A stretch of DNA of 64,000 bases. Origin: Panacibacter microcysteis (GTDB taxonomy: Bacteria > Bacteroidota > Bacteroidia > Chitinophagales > Chitinophagaceae). The translations under genes and the position numbers were made by a program. Below the pieces are notes generated by a model. That model was not told where the DNA came from and did no database searches. It was given only the letters and a program-made list of their open reading frames with translations. This document shows positions 8,233-17,549 of this stretch, in pieces. Each line of letters opens with the position of its first letter. The stretch's first letter is position 1. Location of the stretch: positions 1,054,001 through 1,118,000 of the forward strand of contig NZ_JADWYR010000002.1 of the NCBI RefSeq assembly GCF_015831355.1, written 5' to 3'.

Positions 8233-9768
8233 TTATTTGATCGACCTGAAAAACCTGTTCCATCTCGGGCCATCAGCATAGCTAAACCATATTAATGATG
8301 CTTTACCCACTACGTGTGTTTCGGGCACAAAACCCCAGAAACGGCTGTCCTGGCTGCGATGGCGGTTGTCACCCATCATCCAGTAATAGTTATATTTAAA
8401 TGTGTAGGAAGGTGTTTCCTTGCCATTGATGATGTATTTGCCATTAGACACTTCGAGTGTATTGTGTTCGTACACCGTGATAATTCTCCTGTAAATATCG
8501 ATATTATCCTGCGCCAGTGCTACTGTTTCGCCTTTTTTGGGAATATGCAACGGCCCAAAACTGTCTACGCTCCAGGCATGATACTTATCGTAAGGAAAGA
8601 TATCCATGGGGTCTGGTTGTGTATTCAGGAACATTTTGACACTCTTTACATTTGGTTGTTTTTTCACAATATCTACCTTACCCGGTGTAAGATTCAACAA
8701 CACGATATTAGATTGCGGAATTTCATTGTAGTCTCCGTTTTGCTCGTACACATTTCCGTTTTCAGAAATAATCTTGTAGCCGAGTTCATTTTCTAAAAAA
8801 TCCTGTGAGAAAGGCGTTCCGTTTGTCTCTACCTCGTAATCTATCTGGGAATCGGGCGCCACAAAAGCCTTTTCGTTATTAACATATAAAATACCGTCTT
8901 TGATCTGTAAATCATCACCAGGTACACCAACGCAACGTTTGATGTAATTATCCGTTTTATCCATCGGGTGTACAAGAATATGATCTCCGTATTGCGACAT
9001 CAACTGATCCCTGTTGCCATTGAATTCTTTTCTCAACACATCATAATAAGGATTTTTTGAACCAAAGCTTTCGAGATTGATGATCGTATCTCCTGCAGGG
9101 AAATTAAACACCACTACATCATTGCGTTTTATCTCACCCAGGCCACCAAGCCGCGTGTAAGGTACCTGTATCCACTTAAGATAAGAAGGCGTGGTAGGCA
9201 TGGCAGGCAACGTGTTATGTACAAACGGAAAACTCAATGGTGTTTGCGGAAGGCGCGGCCCATAGCTGAGTTTGTTTACAAAAAGAAAATCATTGATGAG
9301 TAAGGTTCGTTCCATACTGCCCGTTGGTATGGTGTATGCTTCAAAAATGAATGTTCTTATAAGTGTGGCTGCAACAACTGCAAACACGGCAGCATCTATC
9401 CATTCACGTGCGGCAGATTTCCTGTAGGTCTTCATCACCTTATCACCGCCCCAGCGCACATCTTTTGAGAAGCCGAGGTATGGCAGGTATATAAAAGGAA
9501 CAAATACCGCAGCAGCATGATCTCCTACACCAAACCTGCCGAAGTGCATAGTATAAATAATAATGATCCAGATAGTGATGAACTGGCCTGCAATAGGAAT
9601 AAGCTGTAGCCAGAACCAAAGCCTGCTTATACCGCATTTCTCCACGATGAGCCAGGTATTATAAAAAGGAATAAAAGCTTTTACAGGGTCTATTCCGGAC
9701 TTTTTGAACATACCATACAAACCGATATGCCAGCCTATCGCACCAATAATAAAAATAATCCAACCCAT
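8233..9768 (-). CDS. lepB: Signal peptidase I with extra N-terminal membrane domain
   Basis: 511 residues, much longer than the roughly 320 of E. coli LepB. The first 110 residues form a separate hydrophobic domain (several helices, with GIDPVKAFIPFYNTWLIVEKC), of the kind seen in DUF5684-like proteins. The S26 peptidase follows: a membrane helix at about 123-140, then IPTGSM with catalytic Ser151, box C/D with KRCVGVPGD (the Lys is the general base) and the GDNRHRSQDSRFWG box E. The periplasmic insertion between the catalytic Ser and Lys is large, as is common in Bacteroidota. It removes signal peptides from exported proteins. A TTTG/TAnnTTTG promoter precedes it and a terminator follows. 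Confidence 0.95.
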   Translation of the reverse strand: MGWIIFIIGAIGWHIGLYGMFKKSGIDPVKAFIPFYNTWLIVEKCGISRLWFWLQLIPIAGQFITIWIIIIYTMHFGRFGVGDHAAAVFVPFIYLPYLGFSKDVRWGGDKVMKTYRKSAAREWIDAAVFAVVAATLIRTFIFEAYTIPTGSMERTLLINDFLFVNKLSYGPRLPQTPLSFPFVHNTLPAMPTTPSYLKWIQVPYTRLGGLGEIKRNDVVVFNFPAGDTIINLESFGSKNPYYDVLRKEFNGNRDQLMSQYGDHILVHPMDKTDNYIKRCVGVPGDDLQIKDGILYVNNEKAFVAPDSQIDYEVETNGTPFSQDFLENELGYKIISENGNVYEQNGDYNEIPQSNIVLLNLTPGKVDIVKKQPNVKSVKMFLNTQPDPMDIFPYDKYHAWSVDSFGPLHIPKKGETVALAQDNIDIYRRIITVYEHNTLEVSNGKYIINGKETPSYTFKYNYYWMMGDNRHRSQDSRFWGFVPETHVVGKASLIWFSYADGPRWNRFFRSIK

Positions 9769-9787
9769 TTAGTGTAGTTTAAGGCAG

Positions 9788-9817
9788 CAAAAATAACATT
9801 CTATTAAAGCTTGCAAA
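9788..9817 (-). promoter_or_regulatory. Bacteroidota-type promoter for lepB
   Basis: On the minus strand, TTTG (9817-9814), 18 bases, then TATTTTTG (9795-9788) fits the TTTG / TAnnTTTG pattern. The initiation codon is about 20 bases downstream of the -7 box. Confidence 0.5.
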
Positions 9818-9929
9818 ATCATTCTCGGCAAAGTTTTCTTAAATAGGGATGAGTAAACGGCACGGCTGGTCAGTATAAAAAGATCTGCCAGACGCTTTTT
9901 GCATTTTAAAGACGTAAAGATTTTGGTCA

Positions 9930-10032
9930 TTTTTTATGTTGAGCCATGCTGTATTGCTACTATGTAGCTGCCGTTGCGTCGCACTCTTGTACTGTAAGCG
10001 CTTTACGGGGCAAACGCGAAGATCAAAGCACA
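9930..10032 (+). repeat. Dispersed intergenic repeat, GC-type, copy 4
   Basis: The core GTTGCGTCGCACTCTTGTAC is at 9973-9992 and exact. The right arm has CTTTACGGGGCAAACGCGAA, matching the copies at 7607 and 42529. It occupies most of the lepB-ung gap and accounts for the short minus-strand ORF there. Confidence 0.9.
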
Positions 10033-10098
10033 GCATAGGTTTCCGGCAGTAACAGGCTTGATCTGCAATGTCAATTGCGGTAATAGAGCGTTAAGTTG

Positions 10099-10770
10099 TT
10101 ATGGATTCCAGTCGATGGCTTCCAGTGATTGTTTTTTTAGAATTTCATTTGTTTTGCTGAAATGCTTGCAGCCAAAGAAACCGTTGTGTGCACTTAAAGG
10201 AGATGGATGAGCGGCTTTTAGTACATAATGTTTTGTTTCATCAATAAGTACCTGCTTGTCTTGTGCAAACTTACCCCACAACAAAAAGATTACACCTTTC
10301 TTCTCAGCAGAAATTGTTTTGATCACCGCATCAGTAAATTCGGCCCAGCCAATTTTTGCATGACTCATCGGCTCACCGGCACGCACTGTTAAAGATGCAT
10401 TCAATAAAAAAACGCCCTGTTCCGCCCACCTGGAAAGATTACCTGTTTTAGGAAATGGCATGCCCACATCGGTATGCAGTTCTTTATAAATGTTGTTTAA
10501 TGAAGGAGGGAATGGCACTCCATCCGGAACAGAGAAACACAAGCCATGAGCCTGCCCGGGCCCATGGTAAGGGTCTTGCCCGAGAATAACCACTTTCACT
10601 TTGTTGAAAGGTGTTTTATCAAATGCGTTGAAGATAAGTGAGCCGGGCGGGTAAATGATTTTCCCCTGGGTTTTTTCTATTTTCAAAAAAGCTACGATCT
10701 GCTCAAAATAGGCTTTGGTAAATTCTTTGTGTAACACTTCCTTCCAGGAGCTTTCAATTTTTACATCCAT
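10099..10770 (-). CDS. ung: Uracil-DNA glycosylase, family 1
   Basis: 223 residues, typical for UNG. It excises uracil from DNA in base-excision repair. The water-activating loop is GQDPYHG with Asp66, followed by GLCFSVP. The Leu-intercalation loop is HPSPLSAHNGFFGCKHF, with catalytic His188. PPSLNNIYKEL and FLLNASLTV are further family segments. It lies between the lepB region and the tRNA-Arg gene and is transcribed on its own. No UGI-like or phage gene is near. Confidence 0.97.
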   Translation of the reverse strand: MDVKIESSWKEVLHKEFTKAYFEQIVAFLKIEKTQGKIIYPPGSLIFNAFDKTPFNKVKVVILGQDPYHGPGQAHGLCFSVPDGVPFPPSLNNIYKELHTDVGMPFPKTGNLSRWAEQGVFLLNASLTVRAGEPMSHAKIGWAEFTDAVIKTISAEKKGVIFLLWGKFAQDKQVLIDETKHYVLKAAHPSPLSAHNGFFGCKHFSKTNEILKKQSLEAIDWNP

Positions 10771-10787
10771 CTTTTTTTTGAATTAGG

Positions 10788-10819
10788 TTTGGGTGCAAAC
10801 TAATTAAAAATTACTTTTG
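10788..10819 (+). promoter_or_regulatory. Promoter of tRNA-Arg
   Basis: TTTG (10788-10791), 20 bases, TACTTTTG (10812-10819) is a good match to the Bacteroidota TTTG / TAnnTTTG promoter. The tRNA begins 27 bases further on. Confidence 0.65.
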
Positions 10820-10845
10820 CCGCCGCTCAGGTAAAATTGTGCTAC

Positions 10846-10919
10846 GGTCCGGTAGCTCAGCTGAATAGAGCAACAGCCTTCTAAGCTGTGGGTCACAGGT
10901 TTGAATCCTGTCCGGATCA
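10846..10919 (+). tRNA. tRNA-Arg (anticodon TCT)
   Basis: A full cloverleaf can be drawn. The acceptor stem GGTCCGG pairs with CCGGATC (one G-T pair). The D stem is GCTC/GAGC. The anticodon stem ACAGC/GCTGT carries the loop CTTCTAA (anticodon TCT). The T arm is ACAGG-TTTGAAT-CCTGT and the discriminator is A. CCA is not encoded. It reads AGA and AGG (wobble) arginine codons. Confidence 0.97.
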
Positions 10920-10924
10920 CAAGG

Positions 10925-10952
10925 GGTCTATCTTGATTGATAGACCTTTTTT
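10925..10952 (+). terminator. Terminator after tRNA-Arg
   Basis: Stem GGTCTATC (10925-10932), loop TTGATT, stem GATAGACC (10939-10946), then six T. Confidence 0.9.
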
Positions 10953-11204
10953 AGTTAGGACAAAAATTGTTATCCTTTAGCAATTAATGATGTGCTTTAT
11001 TTTCGTTTACACATTGCATGATTAGCTGATTCTAAAGATATTCTAAAACAACAGAAAGCATATTTTGAAATTTTATCAATGTGAAAACGGTTTAACTTAG
11101 GATGGTACTATACTTACCGACCGGCAAACACACAGAACAAATTGATACTTATCCTGATAAAGTGATTAAAAAATTCAAATTGTTTTCGCTAATTTATATG
11201 CAAT
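10953..11204. other. AT-rich gap between tRNA-Arg and FkbM gene
   Basis: About 250 bases, AT-rich like the gene that follows. I see no ORF, no repeat copy and no clear promoter. Confidence 0.5.
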
Positions 11205-11942
11205 ATGAAAATATTAAATACGCTTAATGAGTATTTCTACCATTTTAGAAAGTTCGGGAAGAGTGGAATAAATTATTACTCACAATTAACCAGTGGCAAA
11301 GAAATAATTGAAGCGAAAATTAGAGGCTTTGAACACCCTATATTTTTAAGAAACAAAACATCTGACATTGCCACATTCGATCAGGTCATCAAACACAAAG
11401 AATATAAGTTTAATTATTGGCGGGGCGCAGATGTCATTTTAGATCTCGGTGCAAATATTGGTCTTGCTTCCATCTATTACAAGTCGTTATTTCCAAATGC
11501 TACAATAATAGCTGTAGAGCCGGACGAATCAAATTATGAACTATTAGTAAAGAATACAGAGCGATACAAGAACATCATTTGCATAAAGGCGGGAGTATGG
11601 CATAAACCAACAAGATTAAAAATAATAGATGAGAATGCCTCTAAATGGTCATTTATTACTTTGGAAGATCCATCCGGAAACATAGAAACTATTTCTATTG
11701 AACAGATTATATCCAGTTATAGCTTAACCAAAATAGACATTATCAAAATGGACATTGAAAGTGCAGAAAAGGAAGTTTTTGAAGCAGGGATTAGTAAGTG
11801 GTCAGGTATTACAAAGATGCTTATTTTAGAACTACATGACAGATACAAGCCGGGTTGTTCCAAAGCAGTATTTACTGAACTTGTCAAATATAATTTTAGC
11901 ACAACATTCAGGGGAGAAAATATTTGTGTTGTATTTGACTAA
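11205..11942 (+). CDS. FkbM-family methyltransferase
   Basis: 245 residues. The SAM-binding Rossmann fold is clear: ADVILDLGANIGLASIYY (motif I, Asp80 to Gly86), then IIAVEPDESNYELL (motif II with acidic Glu105), and later DIIKMDIESAEKEVF, the DxEG-type segment typical of FkbM proteins. Such enzymes O-methylate sugars or other secondary metabolites, often in surface-polysaccharide loci; the substrate is unknown here. Both the gene and its flanks are visibly more AT-rich than the neighbours, and it lies directly downstream of a tRNA gene. That suggests acquisition. The stop is followed by a bidirectional terminator. Confidence 0.88.
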   Translation: MKILNTLNEYFYHFRKFGKSGINYYSQLTSGKEIIEAKIRGFEHPIFLRNKTSDIATFDQVIKHKEYKFNYWRGADVILDLGANIGLASIYYKSLFPNATIIAVEPDESNYELLVKNTERYKNIICIKAGVWHKPTRLKIIDENASKWSFITLEDPSGNIETISIEQIISSYSLTKIDIIKMDIESAEKEVFEAGISKWSGITKMLILELHDRYKPGCSKAVFTELVKYNFSTTFRGENICVVFD

Positions 11943-12023
11943 AAATATTACAGCATAGAAATTAACCGACTTATCTACACATAAGAAGTTTTTAAAACAT
12001 CCTGGATCCAATCCGGATGACAA

Positions 12024-12048
12024 AAAAGCCGCTTAATCAGCGGCTTTT
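12024..12048. terminator. Bidirectional terminator
   Basis: AAAAGCCGC (12024-12032), loop TTAATCA, GCGGCTTTT (12040-12048). It lies between the convergent FkbM gene and the gene ending at 12058. Confidence 0.85.
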
Positions 12049-12057
12049 GTATACATG

Positions 12058-12777
12058 CTAGGCACCATTTTCCGTGAGGTACCTCACCAGGCTACGTTTA
12101 GCAACTGGTAACAATGTTTCTTCCACAGGGTAAACAAGTTCAGACTCTATTGCATAAACAGCAGGGTTTGGTAACATGTTACGGTTACGGATCAGCTCTG
12201 ACTTTATATTCTCGTATGTATTGGAAAAACTACGCAACCAGTTATTTATAAATTCAGTTTTGATTGTGCGGTATTTCTCGTCGTGCTTTTCAAAAATGCT
12301 CAGCCTGTAATAATAAACACTTGTATCTTTTGTGGAGCTCTTGCTTAAAAAGAAATACCCCTCTTTTTGTTCGAGTGGCACAATACCAATCGGGTTTATA
12401 CTGATCTTGTCCTCTACAAATTCATAAATCTCGGTACCATTCGTTATGGTTGCCTGCATTTGGGTTGCCGCAAAGCTGATAATTTCTTCCAGTTCAGTCA
12501 TCAACTCATCGTCTTCTATAATCTGTTCGTACAACAGTTGAATCTTTTGAATTTGTACGCCGGTAAACTTTTTGGGAAACTGTTCCTGCAAGAATTGCTT
12601 ATTCTTCCGGAATGAAATAAGGTTGTTGTAATGGAAAATTACGTCCGCCAGTTGCGGATAGAGCTTGTTTTCGTTGAAATATGCATTCACCCGCTGCAGG
12701 TAAGCCAGTAATGTATATTTTTTCAGTTCAAAATCTATATAACCGTCTGCAAACCATGTTTCGGATAAGGACTTCAT
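12058..12777 (-). CDS. Conserved hypothetical protein
   Basis: 239 residues. No signal peptide or membrane helix. It looks soluble and mainly helical, with many charged residues and coiled-coil-like heptads around 95-145. I do not recognise a family; there are no catalytic motifs. It shares the direction of the binding-protein and guaA genes upstream, but is 200 bases downstream of them, so the operon link is uncertain. The weakly similar helical layout of some RteC-like Bacteroidota proteins was considered, but not enough is shared to name it. Confidence 0.75.
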   Translation of the reverse strand: MKSLSETWFADGYIDFELKKYTLLAYLQRVNAYFNENKLYPQLADVIFHYNNLISFRKNKQFLQEQFPKKFTGVQIQKIQLLYEQIIEDDELMTELEEIISFAATQMQATITNGTEIYEFVEDKISINPIGIVPLEQKEGYFFLSKSSTKDTSVYYYRLSIFEKHDEKYRTIKTEFINNWLRSFSNTYENIKSELIRNRNMLPNPAVYAIESELVYPVEETLLPVAKRSLVRYLTENGA

Positions 12778-12975
12778 AATGAATAGGTTTGATTCAGATG
12801 GAATTTACAAAAAAAGCAAAACACTTTGATGCATGCAACGCCTTTTTAATTGTTCTTTATAGGTATAGCGCGTGTGGTTGATAACCAATGCCCGGAAATG
12901 TAATAATTAACGTGATATATTGATCAATATTAAACGTTTAGGTAAGAACCAGATGAATGCAAATTCCTGTTCTTA

Positions 12976-14160
12976 TTAATTAACAGCAGTAATCTTTCCC
13001 AAAGAACGGGTTATAAAGTAAAGCTTTTTGTTTTCAATGTAATCCGGTATCTGGGCAGAGGTTTGCAATTTCACCGGTTGCAGGTTATATGCATTGGCAA
13101 TCCGATATTTTGGATCTGACAGGTTATTGAGAAAGTCTTTATTGTATTGTAGCAAAAGATTGCTGAAATAAAACATACTCTCGTAACCTTTCAGGGCCAT
13201 ATCCCCTGGTCTTGCATTGAGCTTTTGACGATATTTTGCAGCGATGCCGGCAATGGTTTTATCGGTTCTTATGTAGTTGAACGGAGTAGAGTAAAGTATA
13301 GACAAGTTTGCATTCCCGGTTCTTACCACAGCTCTCAAACCATCCCATGTTGGTGAACCCACAAGAGTAACCGGGAAAGTTGCTGAACGATCAAGGGTTT
13401 TGATGAGATTTGTGCTGAAGTTTTCATCAAGACTACCGCATATGACGATGTTTTGATCATTACTATCTAGTAAAGGCAAGAGCTGATCTTCGGTAAAGTT
13501 ATCAGGCAATTCGACTGTTTTATATTTTATAGGGTATGTCTTTTTCCCGGCATCAGCAAACATATCCAGTATACGTTCTTCCATATTTCCTTTGCGCGTT
13601 ACCAGCAGGAACTTTCCCACCGGGTACATACGCTGAACCTGTTTATAAATACCTTCGATATGAGTTTTTAAAGTAGAATTAAGCATTATAAAAAACGGAT
13701 TTCCAGAGACATATGCGTCGTTAGGATAAGTGGCTGATACTAGTGGCACGTTGTTGCTGAAGGCAAATTCGGCAAATCTTTTTTGTTCGGTGAGATTTGA
13801 AAAAGCCGCTATTACCAGAGAAAACTGCAAAGATTCCATTTCTTTAGCCAGCGCATCAACTGTCAGGTTTTTCTTTTTGGTATCAAAAACCCATACATCC
13901 AGTGACCTCCCGCTTTTCTTAATAGAATCAATCGCCAGCATTGCGCCATTATAGAACTCGAGACCGGGTAAAATATAGCGCGGCATACTGGTAGAACCAA
14001 GCTTATAGGTTGTATTATCAAATGCAGAATCTATATATAAAGGCGCCAGTATAGCTACCCTCGGCACGCCGATAAGAGACTGGGAAGAACCTCTTAAGTG
14101 TATGAGCATAACACCAAAAAGCAGGAATATTTTACATACGGCGGATAAGCATGCTTTCAT
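12976..14160 (-). CDS. Periplasmic-binding-like protein (ABC substrate-binding fold)
   Basis: 394 residues from the ATG at 14160. That start is chosen because it gives a clean signal peptide (MKACLSAVCKIFLLFGVM, ending GSSQS), whereas the longer frame to 14223 would overlap the guaA stop. The body matches the Leu/Ile/Val-binding-like (type 1 periplasmic) fold: RVAILAPLYIDSAF at the start, LVIAAFSNLTEQKRFAEFAF, NNVPLVSATYPND, LLVTRKGNMEERIL and NIVICGSLDENFSTNLIKTL. No permease or ATPase gene is close, so it may act as a sensor or envelope protein rather than in transport; this pairing with guaA is common in the phylum, as far as I know. Ligand unknown. Confidence 0.8.
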   Translation of the reverse strand: MKACLSAVCKIFLLFGVMLIHLRGSSQSLIGVPRVAILAPLYIDSAFDNTTYKLGSTSMPRYILPGLEFYNGAMLAIDSIKKSGRSLDVWVFDTKKKNLTVDALAKEMESLQFSLVIAAFSNLTEQKRFAEFAFSNNVPLVSATYPNDAYVSGNPFFIMLNSTLKTHIEGIYKQVQRMYPVGKFLLVTRKGNMEERILDMFADAGKKTYPIKYKTVELPDNFTEDQLLPLLDSNDQNIVICGSLDENFSTNLIKTLDRSATFPVTLVGSPTWDGLRAVVRTGNANLSILYSTPFNYIRTDKTIAGIAAKYRQKLNARPGDMALKGYESMFYFSNLLLQYNKDFLNNLSDPKYRIANAYNLQPVKLQTSAQIPDYIENKKLYFITRSLGKITAVN

Positions 14161-14213
14161 GAAGAACCGATTTTGCGTTTTCGGCAGGCAAGAATACTGC
14201 CACATATTTTTGT

Positions 14214-15752
14214 CTACTCCCATTCTATGGTAGCCGGTGGCTTACTGCTGATATCGTACACTACCCTGTTTATACCTCTGACATTATTGATAATCTCGTT
14301 TGATACATGGGCCAGGAATTCATAAGGCAGATGAGCCCAGTCTGCCGTCATGCCGTCGACAGACGTAACTGCACGCAGGGCAACAGTATATTCATATGTT
14401 CTTTCATCACCCATTACCCCTACACTTTTAACCGGCAATAAAATAGCCCCGGCCTGCCATACTTTATTATACAGGTCATGAGACTTCAGCGCTTTAATGT
14501 AAATGTCATCAGCCTCCTGCAACAACTTAGCTTTTTCTTCAGTTACTTCTCCTAATATCCTGATTGCCAACCCCGGTCCGGGAAATGGATGACGATTGAT
14601 CATATCAGCAGGAATACCGAGTTCCAATCCCACCTTTCTTACTTCATCTTTAAATAAGTAACGCAACGGCTCTACAAGACTGAGGTGCATTGTATCTGGT
14701 AATCCACCGACATTATGGTGCGATTTAATAGTTACTGAAGGCCCGTGCACACTTACGCTCTCAATAACGTCGGGATATATTGTCCCCTGACCCAGGAAAC
14801 GTATATCGTTAAGCTTTTGAGATTCCTCCTGGAAAACGTCAATAAACAATTTTCCAATCACCTTTCGTTTAGCCTCGGGATCGGTTTTACCTGCAAGTGC
14901 ATTGTAAAATAAATTTGAGGCATCCACTCCTTTCACATTCAAATCCAATTGTTTATATGTGTCCAAAACTTTTGAGAATTCCTCTTTTCTTAGCACGCCA
15001 TTGTTTACAAAGATGCCATGCAGCCTGTTACCGATTGCTGTACTGATAAGGGTTGCAGCAACTGTGCTATCTACCCCTCCGCTAAGCGCCATGATAACGT
15101 GCGCATCTCCAATTTGTTTTTTGAGCGCATCTACAGTTTCCTGCACAAACGAAGCCGGCGTCCAGTTCTGGCTGCAACCGCAGATGTTTACCAAAAAATT
15201 ATGGATAATTTTTTTGCCTTCGGTAGAATGATATACTTCCGGGTGAAACTGTAAACCATACAATGGTTTAACGCCGTTGCTGTCTTCTTTGCGGAACGCC
15301 GCAACCGGGATACTGTCAGTAGTTGCCAGCAGTTCAAACCCTTCTGGTAATTCGGTGATGGAATCGCTATGGCTCATCCAAACCTGGGAGTGATCTGTAA
15401 CCTGCTCCAGTAAAACGTCTTCTTTCTTTTTCAGCAGTTTTGCTCGACCATATTCTCTTTTATTCGACTTATCTACCCTTCCCCCGAAACTTTTTGCAGT
15501 AAGCTGCGCTCCATAACAAACACCCAGAACAGGTTGATTCTGTATAAATGTGGCAACATCAACCATTGGTGCATTTTCTTCATTTACACTAAATGGTGAA
15601 CCACTCAGAATGATACCTTTTAATGATTCGTCTGCTTCAAACTTTTTGTGGTATGGAATTATTTCACAATAAACATTTGCTTCTCTTACTGCACGTGCAA
15701 TCAACTGGGTATACTGGCTGCCAAAATCGAGAATAAGAATCTTTTCTGTCAT
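14214..15752 (-). CDS. guaA: GMP synthase (glutamine-hydrolysing)
   Basis: 512 residues, full length. It converts XMP, ATP and glutamine to GMP. The N-terminal class I amidotransferase has the nucleophile in GVCYGAQ (Cys79) and the His170/Glu172 pair in LQFHPEV. The ATP-pyrophosphatase domain has the P-loop SGGVDS (224-229). The C-terminal dimerisation domain ends [15 protein letters not shown], which is highly conserved. A 200-base leader upstream (15753-15950) contains no recognisable purine riboswitch by eye. Confidence 0.98.
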   Translation of the reverse strand: MTEKILILDFGSQYTQLIARAVREANVYCEIIPYHKKFEADESLKGIILSGSPFSVNEENAPMVDVATFIQNQPVLGVCYGAQLTAKSFGGRVDKSNKREYGRAKLLKKKEDVLLEQVTDHSQVWMSHSDSITELPEGFELLATTDSIPVAAFRKEDSNGVKPLYGLQFHPEVYHSTEGKKIIHNFLVNICGCSQNWTPASFVQETVDALKKQIGDAHVIMALSGGVDSTVAATLISTAIGNRLHGIFVNNGVLRKEEFSKVLDTYKQLDLNVKGVDASNLFYNALAGKTDPEAKRKVIGKLFIDVFQEESQKLNDIRFLGQGTIYPDVIESVSVHGPSVTIKSHHNVGGLPDTMHLSLVEPLRYLFKDEVRKVGLELGIPADMINRHPFPGPGLAIRILGEVTEEKAKLLQEADDIYIKALKSHDLYNKVWQAGAILLPVKSVGVMGDERTYEYTVALRAVTSVDGMTADWAHLPYEFLAHVSNEIINNVRGINRVVYDISSKPPATIEWE

Positions 15753-15907
15753 ATTGAAGTGTTGTAGCGGAAATCACGTTCTATGCTTTCCTGGAAATTT
15801 GCTGCGAAGGTAAAAGAAAGGCCTCTAAATCTCAAGATTGTATGTTTGTAATGGAGGGCAGCAGCGAAGTAAGATTATTTGTGCACACCATAACCTTCTG
15901 AAACAAC

Positions 15908-15933
15908 AAAGCAGCAGGTTGTACTGCTGCTTT
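15908..15933 (-). terminator. Terminator of the 66-residue gene
   Basis: AAAGCAGCAG (15908-15917), loop GTTGTA, CTGCTGCTTT (15924-15933), located 20 bases past the stop at 15954 on the minus strand. Confidence 0.75.
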
Positions 15934-15953
15934 GCATGAATATAATAATTGGA

Positions 15954-16154
15954 TCAGTGTTTATACAATCCTGTAACAAAGGCTTTAAGTTTAAGAACAA
16001 CCTGCAGATCGTTGTCGATTTGTTTGCTGAAATGCCAGAAATACTTATCGTCACGGGTAAACCTGAAGATGTCGGCGCCGGTTACATATAACCAGCCATC
16101 GTCGCCGGGTGCGATTGCATACTGCATACCATTAAATGAAACAGAGACTTCCAT
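15954..16154 (-). CDS. Small conserved hypothetical protein, 66 residues
   Basis: A soluble small protein with an alternating strand pattern (VSVSFNGMQYAIAPGDDGWLYVTG) then a helix. No signal peptide or membrane segment. The minus-strand frame is preferred over the overlapping 70-residue plus-strand frame because a terminator follows on this strand and its composition is protein-like. Function unknown. Confidence 0.7.
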   Translation of the reverse strand: MEVSVSFNGMQYAIAPGDDGWLYVTGADIFRFTRDDKYFWHFSKQIDNDLQVVLKLKAFVTGLYKH

Positions 16155-16475
16155 AGTGTAAGATTTTTAAGTTTGAGGATTTTCCAGGTTCAGACTAAAT
16201 TTTGTTTTCAAGAGTATTTAATGTAAGTCTTCGCAGCGTGTTTTCATTGTATGTGGAGACTCGATAAATACGGATTTGCCACAAATATATTTTAAATGTT
16301 TTTGGTTTGCAAGTACATAATCATGTAGACAGTATAAATGATGCTTAAGATTTTAACCGCGCAAAATGGTATTTGGTGAGTGTATCAGCCTTGTAAAGAC
16401 TGCATTATTTTCCCGATTAAATAAATCAAACCGCGGCCGGGAGAAGATCGATGCGGGTGCGTAGTACGACCCCGG
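16155..16475. other. Intergenic region without recognised features
   Basis: Between divergent genes. It is AT-rich near 16190-16330. It must hold the promoter for the 66-residue gene, but no clean TTTG/TAnnTTTG pair or ORF was found. A repeat copy follows at 16476. Confidence 0.5.
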
Positions 16476-16552
16476 AGATGTTGCATAAAGTGCTACTGCA
16501 CAAGTGTGCGACGCAACAGCAGCTGATAATTGTTATACTGCAGACCCAAAAA
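16476..16552 (-). repeat. Dispersed intergenic repeat, GC-type, copy 5
   Basis: The minus-strand core at 16517-16498 reads GTTGCGTCGCACACTTGTGC. It combines the GC-type left half with a CACTTG right half like the GT-type, so it is an intermediate copy. A CTTTATGCAACA right arm is present. Confidence 0.8.
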
Positions 16553-16651
16553 AACATATAGCGGCTAACAATAAAGCGAGGTTAAATGTGCCATAATCAA
16601 ACTAACACCCATTCTTTATTTTTAACTTGCGGGAACACTGCAAAATTAAAA

Positions 16652-17152
16652 ATGTATTATATGAGATCGTATTTGTTTTATTGCTTTTTTATATTGTTAC
16701 TAATTCCTGTTAGTGATTATGCCCAGCAAACGGTTGACACTACCGAAATGTCTGCAACTGCTAAATTGTTATGGAAGAAAACATACCAGTTTACCGCTAC
16801 AACAGTGCAGCCTATGACGGGCAGGGAAAGAAATGTGGCCGGCAATAATTATACGCTTAAAGTAAGCGCAGCGTCTGTAATTGCGGATTTGCCATACTTC
16901 GGCAAATCGAATACAGCACCCATCGGAACCAGTGATGTGGGTATGAAATTTTCTTCGTTAGATTTTGCTTACAGTTCGCAGGAGTTAACAAAGTCCAGGG
17001 AGCAGGTTACCATAAAACCCAAAGACATACAGGATATACAGGAAATATACCTCATTGTTTATCCTGATGGAACGGCTGATCTGCGTATAAGTTCCATGAA
17101 CAGGCAGCCGATTTCTTACAGGGGAAAGATTGAAGCTTTGCAAACAAAGTAA
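16652..17152 (+). CDS. DUF4251 domain protein, secreted
   Basis: 166 residues from the ATG at 16652, chosen because it gives a signal peptide (MYYMRSYLFYCFFILLLIPVSDYAQ); a further ATG at 16661 is also possible, and the longer frame to 16586 adds an unlikely polar leader. The rest matches the DUF4251 pattern: YTLKVSAASVIADLPYFGKS, SDVGMKFSSLDFAYS and RQPISYRGKIE. This Bacteroidota domain is periplasmic, with a lipocalin-like fold, and has no known activity. Stands alone, convergent with the DoxX gene. Confidence 0.85.
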   Translation: MYYMRSYLFYCFFILLLIPVSDYAQQTVDTTEMSATAKLLWKKTYQFTATTVQPMTGRERNVAGNNYTLKVSAASVIADLPYFGKSNTAPIGTSDVGMKFSSLDFAYSSQELTKSREQVTIKPKDIQDIQEIYLIVYPDGTADLRISSMNRQPISYRGKIEALQTK

Positions 17153-17159
17153 CTTGTCA

Positions 17160-17549
17160 TTATACTCGGCTGCCATCGCTTTTTTTATGCCAATAGTAGT
17201 AAGAAAGTATGCCCGGCACAATCCACAACAACATCATCAACATTCTTGGATCGAATGCACCGGCACTTGCCACGCCTGAATAAATAGCGCCTGCAAGGTC
17301 GAAGAACAAACCGGCATAAGCCCATTCTTTCAAGGTTTTCGGAATTCCGGGTATAAGAATCACGAGGCAGCCGAGAATTTTTGCAACACTGATAAACTGT
17401 ATGAAGTAAACAGGATAACCCATTACTTCATGGATAATCTGCAAAGCCTGTTCCGATGGTCCCAATCCATCAACAGACGAAAAGATCATCAACAAAGCAA
17501 AAATGATGGTAAATACCCAGTACAATATGCCGGTAGTTTTTGTTGTCAT
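17160..17549 (-). CDS. DoxX-like membrane protein
   Basis: 129 residues, four membrane helices, matching the DoxX-like (DoxX_2) family: YWVFTIIFALLMIFSSVDGL, GYPVYFIQFISVAKILG, LIPGIPKTLKEWAYAGLFFDLAGA. Members are thought to sit in redox or envelope stress modules. A close paralogue lies at 35635-36015, there inside an ArsR-led operon, while this one has no partner. It ends 7 bases from the DUF4251 stop. Confidence 0.88.
   Translation of the reverse strand: MTTKTTGILYWVFTIIFALLMIFSSVDGLGPSEQALQIIHEVMGYPVYFIQFISVAKILGCLVILIPGIPKTLKEWAYAGLFFDLAGAIYSGVASAGAFDPRMLMMLLWIVPGILSYYYWHKKSDGSRV

Noticed and set aside
15753-15907. Purine riboswitch upstream of guaA
   Set aside because: No conserved purine-aptamer loops could be recognised in the leader.
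15949-16161. 70-residue plus-strand ORF
   Set aside because: Overlaps the better 66-residue minus-strand frame, which is followed by a terminator.
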